Of a DNA stretch of 64,000 nt, positions 54,519 through 63,194 are shown in pieces. Within the stretch, counting starts at the first letter, position 1; every line of letters starts with the position of its first letter. The stretch spans positions 186,001-250,000 of the forward strand of contig NZ_JARXHX010000008.1 in the NCBI RefSeq assembly GCF_031127835.1, written 5' to 3'. The position numbers and the translations under genes were made by a program. The notes beneath the pieces were generated by a model. That model was not told the origin of the DNA, did not search any database, and was given only the letters and a program-made list of their open reading frames with translations. The stretch is from Pelagicoccus sp. SDUM812002 (lineage in GTDB: Bacteria; Verrucomicrobiota; Verrucomicrobiia; Opitutales; Opitutaceae).

Positions 54519-55628
54519 TCAAGAAACGCTCAAATGGAAAGGGACGGACGCGAGTTGCTGTCCGTTGATCAAGAGTTCGATAGTGTTCTCGCCAGTGTAG
54601 TACCGGCGGGTGGAAATTGGTTTCAAATGGAAGCTCTTTTGGAGGGTCTTTTTTGCCCTCGGGCCGAGGCTAAGATTATTGCCTTTGAAGACCTTCGGGG
54701 CGGTTTGGCCGTTTGCCTTCCTAAGATGGAAACGGTAGTCGACGACAAGGTCTTGCGCTTTTGTTGAGCTTGACTCGATTTGGAGGGTCAGGGTGAGCTT
54801 CTCTCCGAGTTGTATAGAAGGGGAATGAGCGGAAAATTCAGTTACCTTGAGTTTCGGCTTCCCATAGCCGAGGAGCTGCAAGCAGCGCGGGTGACCCTGC
54901 TTAATGAGGCTGCGGCAGGCGTGCTTGAGGAGCTGGCGTCGCTTGGTATCTGCGTCGGGTAGCCAAGCAGCGACGATGTCCAGCATGAGTTCGGGGTTAT
55001 CTTTGGAGATGTCGTTGAGATTGTTGGCGACGGAGCGCCGCACGTATTCGGATGGGTCGTCCTTCAGGAGCTCAAGCAGGGGGAGTAGGGGCCGCGGGTC
55101 TTTGACGAAGGCGGTAATTTGCTCTCCCCACGGGAGGCGTGGACGGGTTCCTTCGGAAACGAGGCGGCGTAGGTTTTGGTCGGGGTCATTGGCCCAGCGC
55201 GTGAGATGGGGAAGGATCTTCTTCGGCTGGTGAATCAAGAAGACGCGGATACCGAACTCAGCAGTGAAGCGTTTGGTGATTTCGGGCAGAAGCTTGATCG
55301 AGGCGGCGACGGCTTCCAACCCATGAGCGGTAAGTAGCGCGTTGAGAGGCATGAAAAGCCAGCCATCGAAGGAGTCGTCCTCTTTCAAGGTAGGGACAGG
55401 GAGGATGGCTTGACGGACGATTTCGATCGCGCGAGCAGGATCATCCGGCAGTCCCTTCCATAGCTCCTCGCCGATGTGGATGGCTCGCTGCTTGAGCTCT
55501 AGGTCCTCGAGGGTAGCGAGGCAGTTTTTCTCGAACCGATTGTCAGCGAAATCCGGATACGCGTCCTTGACCAGTCGGGCAAGGGTGCGAACGACCGAGG
55601 CGTTGATGAGATTCTTAAACGGCTCCAT
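54519..55628 (-). CDS. DNA alkylation repair protein, AlkC-like HEAT repeat family
   Basis: Helical-repeat protein of 369 residues. Residues ~20-250 show HEAT-like repeats (WANDPDQNLRRLVSEGTRPRLPWG, LLELLKDDPSEYVRRSVANNLNDISKDNPEL), which in AlkC/AlkD glycosylases wrap around DNA to remove alkylated bases. The C-terminal ~100 residues form an Ig-like beta domain (KLTLTLQIESSS, VDYRFHLRKANG), a feature of many AlkC members. The ATG at 55628 was chosen; it lies within the last codons of the mscS-like gene (14-base overlap), showing coupling. The catalytic residue was not assigned. Confidence 0.82.
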   Translation of the reverse strand: MEPFKNLINASVVRTLARLVKDAYPDFADNRFEKNCLATLEDLELKQRAIHIGEELWKGLPDDPARAIEIVRQAILPVPTLKEDDSFDGWLFMPLNALLTAHGLEAVAASIKLLPEITKRFTAEFGIRVFLIHQPKKILPHLTRWANDPDQNLRRLVSEGTRPRLPWGEQITAFVKDPRPLLPLLELLKDDPSEYVRRSVANNLNDISKDNPELMLDIVAAWLPDADTKRRQLLKHACRSLIKQGHPRCLQLLGYGKPKLKVTEFSAHSPSIQLGEKLTLTLQIESSSTKAQDLVVDYRFHLRKANGQTAPKVFKGNNLSLGPRAKKTLQKSFHLKPISTRRYYTGENTIELLINGQQLASVPFHLSVS

Positions 55629-56193
55629 CGTCGTCCTTTTCCTGCTCGGCCAAGAGCTTTTGGTAGTCGGATTCGCTAAGGATGGTGATGAGCTTTTGGA
55701 TAGCGACGTTGGCTGGCAGGGTGATGTAGGAACCACCGTCGGTCTGGATTTTCAAATACATGAGGGTGGCGTCCTTGAGGACTCCGCTGTACTTGGGTTC
55801 GTTTTCGACGAGGAGACGGTCTCCGATGCGATAGGGGAAAGTAAAGTAGAGGATGATGCTGGCAGTGACGTTGCTGAGGATCGACCAGTGGGCGAAAAAC
55901 GCCACCCCGACGAGAGCGAAGAAAGAGCTGGTGAGGAGGAAAATGTCTCGGATGCCGAAACCGAGCACCGTCGATATCACGGCGGCTGAGACGATGTAGA
56001 TGAGGGCCTGTCCAGCTTTGGAAATGCTGTTGCTGCGCTGGGGGGCGAAGTGGTGCCGTTCGCTGGTGCGATCGATGTAGCGGCGATAGAGGCGGACGAA
56101 AAAGTGGGTCAGGATGAGGACGAGCAAGGTAATGCCAGCCTTGATGAGGCCTTCGCTGCTTTCGTTGATGAAATTGAGGATGCTTTCTTTCAT
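55615..56193 (-). CDS. small MscS-family mechanosensitive channel-like protein
   Basis: Membrane protein of 192 residues. Three hydrophobic segments (ITLLVLILTHFFVRLYRRY, GQALIYIVSAAVISTVLGFGI, FALVGVAFFAHWSILSNVTASIILYF) precede the MscS beta-domain start (YRIGDRLLVENE). The C-terminal alpha/beta vestibule part is missing compared with E. coli MscS (286 residues); this short form occurs in other bacteria. ATG 56193 is preferred to a TTG eleven codons earlier. It overlaps the AlkC-like gene. Confidence 0.82.
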   Translation of the reverse strand: MKESILNFINESSEGLIKAGITLLVLILTHFFVRLYRRYIDRTSERHHFAPQRSNSISKAGQALIYIVSAAVISTVLGFGIRDIFLLTSSFFALVGVAFFAHWSILSNVTASIILYFTFPYRIGDRLLVENEPKYSGVLKDATLMYLKIQTDGGSYITLPANVAIQKLITILSESDYQKLLAEQEKDDDGAV

Positions 56194-56318
56194 GATTTCG
56201 GGGCGGATATTGGGTATCGCTATCAAGAGTGCGATGCAGAAAGAGAGATTCGCAAGGGGCAGGGCGGATTAATTCTTGTTGTGGCGCTAGGTGAGCTGTG
56301 GCTAGTGGTGCGCGACAG

Positions 56319-57215
56319 ATGAATTGGGTATATGAAGCGGTAGCGAGCGCCTTGTTTCTCGGTGTCTACGATGTGTTCAAGAAGCATTCCGTGAATGGGA
56401 ATGCGGTGATTCCGACCCTATTCATCAGCGTGCTCACAGGAGCCTGTCTTTGGGCGCCTTGGGTTATCCTTTCGGCTTGGGGCAGGGTACCGCATGCGAT
56501 GCTGGAAGTGGACACGCTCGGTTGGGCGGACCACTTGCGATTGTTGCTGAAATCGACGATCGTCGCGGTGTCATGGGTTTGCGCCTACTTTGCGTTGAAG
56601 CATTTGCCTGTTTCGCTTGCGGGTGGAATCCGAGCGACCGGCCCCCTTTGGACCCTGCTGGCTGCGGTGGTGATTTTCACCGAGCGACCCAACGGCATGC
56701 AATGGGCGGGCATCGTGGTGACACTCTGCTCATTCGTGGCTTTGTCGTTCGCGGGTCGCCGCGAGGGCTTGGTCTTCCACAAGAACAAATGGGTGTTTCT
56801 GATGATCGGGGGAACCCTCGCGGGTACGGTGAGCGGTCTCTACGACAAGTACTTGATGGGCACGATCGGGTATCGGGCATCCACGGTGCAGGCTTGGTTT
56901 TCCATTTATCTGGTGGTGGTGATGCTGCCCATGATGATTGGCTGGTGGAGAAGCTGGTGGCCGCGCGGCCCGTTCTTTTGGCGTTGGACGATACCCCTGA
57001 TCGGGGCGACACTGCTCGTAGCAGACTACTTGTATTTCGAAGCTTTGAGGGACGAGGACGCCATGATCTCGGTGGTGTCTTGCCTGCGTCGGGGCGGCGT
57101 GTTGGTGAGTTTCGCGGCGGGGTATGTGCTTTTCAAAGAACGTAACTATCGAGCGAAGACACCCTGCATCCTAGGCATTTTGGTAGGTGTAATCTTGATA
57201 GTGCTCGCCCGGTAA
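56319..57215 (+). CDS. EamA/DMT family transporter
   Basis: Inner-membrane protein of 298 residues with ten hydrophobic segments and the two EamA repeats; the first ends near HLPVSLAGGIRATGPLWTLL and the second near DEDAMISVVSCLRRGGVLVSFAAG. The family exports or imports small metabolites, nucleotide sugars or amino acids; the substrate is unknown. ATG 56319 was chosen over a GTG seven codons earlier. It is divergent from the mscS-like gene. Confidence 0.85.
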   Translation: MNWVYEAVASALFLGVYDVFKKHSVNGNAVIPTLFISVLTGACLWAPWVILSAWGRVPHAMLEVDTLGWADHLRLLLKSTIVAVSWVCAYFALKHLPVSLAGGIRATGPLWTLLAAVVIFTERPNGMQWAGIVVTLCSFVALSFAGRREGLVFHKNKWVFLMIGGTLAGTVSGLYDKYLMGTIGYRASTVQAWFSIYLVVVMLPMMIGWWRSWWPRGPFFWRWTIPLIGATLLVADYLYFEALRDEDAMISVVSCLRRGGVLVSFAAGYVLFKERNYRAKTPCILGILVGVILIVLAR

Positions 57216-57423
57216 GTGCGGTGATTCGCTGATAGGGCGCGGGGCAGCTTCGACCGACACGGTGAGTAGCGCTTGTTAAGTCTATTTCGAGAGCAGTTAA
57301 TAGGGGTGGTTCTATAAGTATAAGGCATTGTTGTGTAAAAAATGAATAAGAATTATTAATCACAAGGCAGGCGGCTAACGCATTGACTTGGAATCTGATT
57401 CCCGGCCGTTTTGGCGACGGATT

Positions 57424-58263
57424 ATGCCGGCTAGAGGAATCGTCAAGGACGCGTTTACGATAGAGGGAAAGTATCGATATGGTCGGCTTCTCGTTTTGCT
57501 CTTGTGCACGTTTGGGCTGTTGGGGCTGGGACTTGAAGCATATGTTCGCAAGCCGGAGATCACGGATTCGATTCGCGGCAAGGAGCTCGCTCAGCGGATG
57601 GGTTGCTTCGCCTGCCATGGACCGGAGGGGTTTCGAGGCGTTCCGGATCCAGTCTCTCCAGGTGGGCGAATGCCGGGTTGGGATGAAGGTATGGCACCTC
57701 TCTACGTCGATACCGAGGAGGAGATCGAAGAGTGGATCTTGAACGGGCATCTAACGTCCGAAGAGGGGCGTCAGGAAGAGCTCGGTGCTGAGAATTTGGC
57801 TCCTATGCCGGCTTATCGAGACCTGATTGGTGAAAAAGAGTTGGAGGATTTGAAGGCGTACTTCATCGCGGTAGCGGAGTACTATCCGAGTATGCCAGAC
57901 GAGGCTTACGAAGGGAGCCTGGTTGCCAAGCGTTTTGGCTGCTTCGGCTGCCACGGGCCATCGGGCATGGGAGGAATACAAAATCCAGGAAGCTTCACGG
58001 GGATCGTTCCCTCTTGGAAAGGCGAGCACTTTGCGGAGTTGGTCGAAAACGATTCGGAATTACAGGAATGGATCCTCGATGGGAAAGTTCAGCGCATCAT
58101 GGACCACCCGATCGGGCGGTACTTTATGGAGCGGCAAATTATCCAAATGCCTGCTTACAGGAACGAGCTATCGGAGGCGGACCTGCAGAAGCTCCTAGCC
58201 TACATTAAATGGTTGCGAGGAGCGGAGGCAAAGGATCGAGAGGCGGATAACCCAATCGCGTAG
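57424..58263 (+). CDS. membrane-anchored diheme cytochrome c
   Basis: Electron carrier of 279 residues. An N-terminal membrane helix (YGRLLVLLLCTFGLLGLGLEAYV) anchors two homologous cytochrome c domains. Heme motifs are CFACH (Cys61) and CFGCH (Cys173), each followed by a methionine-containing segment (APMPAYRDLIG, QMPAYRNELS) that can supply the sixth ligand. The two halves look like an internal duplication. ATG 57424 was chosen over a TTG twelve codons upstream. It starts a run of four closely spaced genes in a periplasmic redox operon. Confidence 0.88.
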   Translation: MPARGIVKDAFTIEGKYRYGRLLVLLLCTFGLLGLGLEAYVRKPEITDSIRGKELAQRMGCFACHGPEGFRGVPDPVSPGGRMPGWDEGMAPLYVDTEEEIEEWILNGHLTSEEGRQEELGAENLAPMPAYRDLIGEKELEDLKAYFIAVAEYYPSMPDEAYEGSLVAKRFGCFGCHGPSGMGGIQNPGSFTGIVPSWKGEHFAELVENDSELQEWILDGKVQRIMDHPIGRYFMERQIIQMPAYRNELSEADLQKLLAYIKWLRGAEAKDREADNPIA

Positions 58264-58278
58264 TTCGATGTGTAGTCA

Positions 58279-60084
58279 ATGAAGCGTATCATTTGCAGAG
58301 GTTTTTATTGGCTGGGGTTTGCTGCTTTTTCGAGCTTAACGTTCCTGTTGGCTAACGTTTCAAGACCGGAGGGAGAATTTGAATACAGCTCGCCGATCGC
58401 GCTTACAATCTCGGTCGTGAAGGATGAGCTGTATGTGCTCAGTCAGACGGATTCCTCGCTCGCGATTATTGAACTGGAAACGCGTCTAGTGACCTCCGAA
58501 GTACCCTTGGGGCGCTTCCCAACTGACTCCGTGCTCTCGCCGGACGGAGCGTTTCTTTATGTAAGCTGTCTTTACGACAATTGTATTCAAATAGTGGATT
58601 TGAGTAGTCGTGCTGTTTCGGGATCTATCGAAGTCGGGTTCGAGCCCTATGGCTTGGAAATATCGAGCGATGGCAAGCGACTCTACGTAGCAAATTCGCT
58701 CTCCAACACCGTACGCGCCCTTTCGATTGATACGGGAAAGGTTCTTTTTGACACCGAAGTCGGTCGCAATCCGCGTTACTTGGCCGAACTTGCGGACCAA
58801 GGAGTGCTTGTCGTATCGAATGGGCTTTCGCGCAACGCGACTTATCTGGATGCCCGGGACGGGCGCGTGCTCGAAACGCGAAGTCTCGAGCGTGCGTCTC
58901 TCTTGAGGGACGTTGTTTTTGCCAAAGGGGGAAAGTACGCCATCGTGGCGGGTCTGATCGCTCATGACGAGATGATGACGCTGCAGATCGAACGTGGTTG
59001 GATTAACTCCAACGGGCTGTATGTCATGGAAGTGGGGGAGCGAGGCCGGTTTGTGACTGTGTCGCTCGATGGATTGCTCGACGGAGCTGCAAACCCATGG
59101 GGGCTGGCCATCTCGAAGGATGGTGAGCGTCTATATGTATCATTGGCTGGGATACATGAGCTAGCGATTGTAGACATGTCGAAGCTTGTAGCGCTTGTAG
59201 AGGCGACGGCAGCGGATGATGTGGTTCGCTTATCGCAGGATGTAGAAGCCTTTGATCGGCACGGTCTCGGGGTTCGTTGTGAGACCGGTGGACTGGGGCC
59301 GCGTGGGTTGGCTTTGGATGAGCGCCGAGGGCTCGTCTATGTTGCAAATTATTTTTCGGGTGACGTCTCGATCATGGATTCGAAGACGGGGTCGGTCGAA
59401 GCGCTTTTACCGATCGAAAAGATGCCAGCTGAGAAATCGCTTTGGAGGCAAGGGGAGTTGCTGTTCAATGATGCACGCCTGTGTCAACAAAACTACTACA
59501 GCTGTGCCAGTTGCCATCAAGAAGACGCTACGATGGATGGCTTGAATTGGGATTTGGTAAACGACGGGAAGGGAAATCCTAAGAATGCGAAGTCGCTGCA
59601 CGACGCGATGGATACACCCCCGGTCATGTGGTCAGGCGTTCGCGAGAGCATGTTCGCAGGCGTGGCAGCTGGGCAGCGCTTTCTCGGCTTTATCCCGAAT
59701 CAAGAGAATCATGAAGCTCTCACTGCATATCTCAGTGAACCACCGCGGGCACCCAATCCGTTTGTTGACGAGGACGAGGCGGCTCAGGCACGCGGGCAGC
59801 GGGTCTTTGATCGCGCTCGTTGCGACGCCTGCCACTTCGGACCGACCTATTCCGACGGTCGTCGGCATGACCTAGGCTTGCGGGCTCATTTTGAGATTCG
59901 TTCCAGGTTTTACACACCTTCTCTGCGAGAAGTGTATCGGACCGGCCCCTACTTGCACCACGGCTTTGCGGAATCGCTGGAAGACATCTTCAAGGAATTC
60001 AATCCAGACAATCGGCATGGCCTCACGGCTGGCTTAACAGACGCGGAAATCGCGGATCTCGTAGCTTATCTCAAAACCCTCTGA
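58279..60084 (+). CDS. YVTN beta-propeller fused to diheme peroxidase-like cytochrome c
   Basis: Periplasmic protein of 601 residues with an N-terminal hydrophobic segment. Residues ~35-380 form a YVTN-type propeller (repeats such as GKRLYVANSLSNTV and RGLVYVANYFSGDVSI). The C-terminal ~220 residues hold two heme motifs, CASCH (Cys409) and CDACH (Cys515), in a layout like MauG/cytochrome c peroxidase proteins (YTPSLREVYRTGPYLHHG). It starts 16 bases after the diheme cytochrome, so the two probably exchange electrons. The substrate is unknown. Confidence 0.85.
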   Translation: MKRIICRGFYWLGFAAFSSLTFLLANVSRPEGEFEYSSPIALTISVVKDELYVLSQTDSSLAIIELETRLVTSEVPLGRFPTDSVLSPDGAFLYVSCLYDNCIQIVDLSSRAVSGSIEVGFEPYGLEISSDGKRLYVANSLSNTVRALSIDTGKVLFDTEVGRNPRYLAELADQGVLVVSNGLSRNATYLDARDGRVLETRSLERASLLRDVVFAKGGKYAIVAGLIAHDEMMTLQIERGWINSNGLYVMEVGERGRFVTVSLDGLLDGAANPWGLAISKDGERLYVSLAGIHELAIVDMSKLVALVEATAADDVVRLSQDVEAFDRHGLGVRCETGGLGPRGLALDERRGLVYVANYFSGDVSIMDSKTGSVEALLPIEKMPAEKSLWRQGELLFNDARLCQQNYYSCASCHQEDATMDGLNWDLVNDGKGNPKNAKSLHDAMDTPPVMWSGVRESMFAGVAAGQRFLGFIPNQENHEALTAYLSEPPRAPNPFVDEDEAAQARGQRVFDRARCDACHFGPTYSDGRRHDLGLRAHFEIRSRFYTPSLREVYRTGPYLHHGFAESLEDIFKEFNPDNRHGLTAGLTDAEIADLVAYLKTL

Positions 60085-63000
60085 TGAGTTTTTTGCCTTC
60101 CAAGACACCGCTTTACATTATCGGCCTAGGGGCGACCATCCTCGGTTATGGCTTGGCTCTGGACTCGCCACGTTTTCCCGCAAGCAATGCTCCCGCTCGT
60201 ACGGGGCTTTCTTCTAAAATTGACCTTTCCGGGGCGACAGGGCCCTCTCCATTTGGGATTCTAACCAGTCGACGTTGGGCTTTAGGCGAGTCGTACGAGC
60301 GTACGACGCTCGAGCCGGTCGCCAACCCGAATCCTGCTCCCGAACCGCAGCCACGCAGAGATCATCCAGCCGACGTGGAATTGAGCGCGGACGGTAGCAA
60401 GGTCTACTTGGCTCTGCAAGGGTCGGAGTTGGAACCGGGGTCGCAAATCGCAGTGGTCGACCTCGAAACCAAAAAGGTCCTAAAGCGGATTCCTCTGGCT
60501 CTGCCCGGCCTGGAGGAAGCACCTGCTTCGTCGCCCTTTCGCTTGATCAGTCATCCAGAAGGCAACCACCTCTTGGTGGTGAATAGATTTTCGAACTTTG
60601 CCGTATTGCTGGATACACGTAGTGACGAAGTCGTTAAGGAGATCCCTCTCGATTTCTACTGTCAAGATGGAGTGTATTCGCCGTCCGGTGACAGTTTGTA
60701 TCTGACAAACCGTTACCTCGATCAAGTGTTCTCCCTGGCTTCACATGACGGGGACCTCGAGATGGAGGTTCAAGGCGGTCTGGACGACTTTGGCTTTCTT
60801 AACTCCACCGATGAAGCGGATTCTGTCTACAGCGTGCTTCGCCAAAACTGTAGCGCTGCGAGTTGCCACGATGAAGAACGGGGCGGCTTTTATGCGGGGT
60901 CAGATGCGGTGCGAAGCCTCGCTAGCGCCTTGGACCATGTGGTTCCCGGAGAGCCTATGGCGAGCCGACTGTTGGCCGCGACTGTCTCGACGCGAAAGGG
61001 CGGTTATGCGGATGCGGTACCTCTATTCCAAGGCCATGCGATGGGAGAGGTCGTCTTTAGGGATCCCGATAAGGACGCTGGCTTTCAACGAATCAAACGA
61101 TGGATCGGAGGGAGTCAGGCTGGTCCGGGAATACCGGTTGGCAATCCGCGAAGCAAGCCGATCGCATGCGCGGTCAGCAGCGATGGACGCTACCTCTTTG
61201 TCGGCAATACTGGGACCCAAGACATCTCGATTGTGGATACGAGGCTCCAAGCTGAAGTGGGTGCTATCTATATCCAAAATGCAGTTAACGACTTGGTGCT
61301 GTATCATGACGAGGCCCTGGGGCGTGACTATCTCCTGGTCGCGACGATGGGCGTGGGCTTTGGTGTGACGAAAGAGCGGGATCCGTTTGCCGGCGAGTCT
61401 TGGGATACAGGAAATCCTGCGGCGCAGTATTCCGTGTGGCGGGATCCCAAGACTGGCCTACCGTTGCCGCGGGCTGAGCAGGAGATACTGGGTCCTTTCG
61501 ACGCGGTGGATGGCACGCTCGAAATCAAGTTTCGCGACATCCAAAACGATATCCTTTTCGTCGACGTCGGCAGTCTGGATATTCCCGAGACGGTGGATAG
61601 CGGTGGCTTGGAGCATATTCTGTTAGCCAACAAGTATGAGGCGCATCGCAATTGGGTTCGCTACACTTCTGATACAGCGGAGTCGACCCATGGTGATGTG
61701 AAGGGAGATATCCCTCCAGCATTGATGAGGGTTATCGGGGCATTTCCCGACCGGATGACTGTATCCGAAGACCGGCTTTTCGTGACGATGCAGGGCAGTA
61801 ATTCCGTGCAGGAGTGGCGTATCAACCCGAGTGCTTCTGACCCAATTGACTATTTGGTGCCGGTGGCGAATTACCAGACCGGTTTGATGCCTCGTGGCAT
61901 CGCGAAGGGAAAGGTCGGTACTCCATCCCAGGACAAGCTGCTGGTCGCGAACTTTCTCGGCGGCTCGCTTAGTGTGATCGATCGGTCAAGCGGTCTGAGC
62001 GAGGAGATTGTAGTTGATCCCAGCATACTGCGAATGCCTTTTCCTGCGACCAACGCAGAACGGGGGGAGGTCCTTGTGCATACTTCGTCTTTTTCGTCGG
62101 ACGGTGACACGTCATGCATCCATTGCCATGCCCAAGATACGGGGGATGGACGGACATGGGGCGTCAGCCAGGTCCTTGGGCAGGAGTTCCTGAGCAAGGA
62201 AGCGGAGAGTGGTCCGATTGCCATTGGCGGTTCTATGAACGTACCTCAGATGCGCGGCCTCTTCGCAATCCAGCCTTTCTTTTTTGAAGGGGTTATATCC
62301 GGCTACGAACCGCGGTCGATGATGATGGAGCATTGTCCGGCAGACGACTTCAAGGCAGCGACGCCGGCGGGAGACTTTACGGAAATCCAAGCGCACTACG
62401 TCACGGGTATGCAGGGTGACATACAGTCGAAAATGGATACGTCGGTGGATGGCGAGTCGAACCTGGAGGAGCGTCGGGACGAAATGTTTCGAACGATCTC
62501 TCGTGACTTGTTTGGCAAGTCCTTCTTTATGCGGGATTTTCAACGATTCGTTGGCGAATGGCAAATGCACGAAGGCCGTTTGCTTCCCAATCCTTTCGAC
62601 CAGTCGAGCTTGTCAGTGGCTCGTGGGCGAGAGCTGTTCGAGGATCCGCAGGTCGGTTGTATATCCTGCCATGCCCCTCCGCATTTCACGAAGAAGGACT
62701 TTCCAGACAATCCGCAGCAAACGATCCCACCCGTTGTTCCCTTTACGGTACGTGACGGATCTTTCACCTTACTCAGCAAGAATCGGGAGGATGCGAATAG
62801 CGGCGTACGACGTGACCTGGAACCGTGGGATTTAGGGCGAGCAGAGGAGCAACAGGGTCAACTGACGATCTTCCCGCTGCGTGGGATTTGGGATCGCCCA
62901 CCTGTCTTTTTGCACAATGGGTTGGCCAGAACGCTAAGGGAAGTAACTGCGATGCCGGGTCACCCATCGCTGCAGCGCTTCAAATACGAACCCCTTTTTG

Positions 63001-63194
63001 GCGGGTACCCAGAAAGGCCTGGCAAGATGGAGGTCGGATTCAACATGACCTTTGTTTTCGCCACTGCGGAGAACCGAGTAAAGCTGCATCGTATCGCAGA
63101 GAGCCGCCTGGGATTCGATACCCATGGAGGAACGTCGCAGCTCACTCGCCGCGAGATCGACGACTTGGTTAACTACATGAACTCGCTCGAATGA
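60084..63194 (+). CDS. large YVTN propeller / multiheme peroxidase-like cytochrome c
   Basis: Paralogue of the preceding protein, 1036 residues. Propeller segments flank an inserted cytochrome-like region (residues ~235-345) with the motif CSAASCH (Cys256, Cys261), a CX4CH form rather than CXXCH. Two ordinary heme motifs follow in the C-terminal domain: CIHCH (Cys678) and CISCH (Cys859). The end (LHNGLARTLREVTAMPGHPSL) resembles cytochrome c peroxidases. The start ATG shares a base with the preceding stop (TGATG), so translation is coupled. It may oxidise an unknown partner together with its shorter relative. Confidence 0.83.
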   Translation: MSFLPSKTPLYIIGLGATILGYGLALDSPRFPASNAPARTGLSSKIDLSGATGPSPFGILTSRRWALGESYERTTLEPVANPNPAPEPQPRRDHPADVELSADGSKVYLALQGSELEPGSQIAVVDLETKKVLKRIPLALPGLEEAPASSPFRLISHPEGNHLLVVNRFSNFAVLLDTRSDEVVKEIPLDFYCQDGVYSPSGDSLYLTNRYLDQVFSLASHDGDLEMEVQGGLDDFGFLNSTDEADSVYSVLRQNCSAASCHDEERGGFYAGSDAVRSLASALDHVVPGEPMASRLLAATVSTRKGGYADAVPLFQGHAMGEVVFRDPDKDAGFQRIKRWIGGSQAGPGIPVGNPRSKPIACAVSSDGRYLFVGNTGTQDISIVDTRLQAEVGAIYIQNAVNDLVLYHDEALGRDYLLVATMGVGFGVTKERDPFAGESWDTGNPAAQYSVWRDPKTGLPLPRAEQEILGPFDAVDGTLEIKFRDIQNDILFVDVGSLDIPETVDSGGLEHILLANKYEAHRNWVRYTSDTAESTHGDVKGDIPPALMRVIGAFPDRMTVSEDRLFVTMQGSNSVQEWRINPSASDPIDYLVPVANYQTGLMPRGIAKGKVGTPSQDKLLVANFLGGSLSVIDRSSGLSEEIVVDPSILRMPFPATNAERGEVLVHTSSFSSDGDTSCIHCHAQDTGDGRTWGVSQVLGQEFLSKEAESGPIAIGGSMNVPQMRGLFAIQPFFFEGVISGYEPRSMMMEHCPADDFKAATPAGDFTEIQAHYVTGMQGDIQSKMDTSVDGESNLEERRDEMFRTISRDLFGKSFFMRDFQRFVGEWQMHEGRLLPNPFDQSSLSVARGRELFEDPQVGCISCHAPPHFTKKDFPDNPQQTIPPVVPFTVRDGSFTLLSKNREDANSGVRRDLEPWDLGRAEEQQGQLTIFPLRGIWDRPPVFLHNGLARTLREVTAMPGHPSLQRFKYEPLFGGYPERPGKMEVGFNMTFVFATAENRVKLHRIAESRLGFDTHGGTSQLTRREIDDLVNYMNSLE

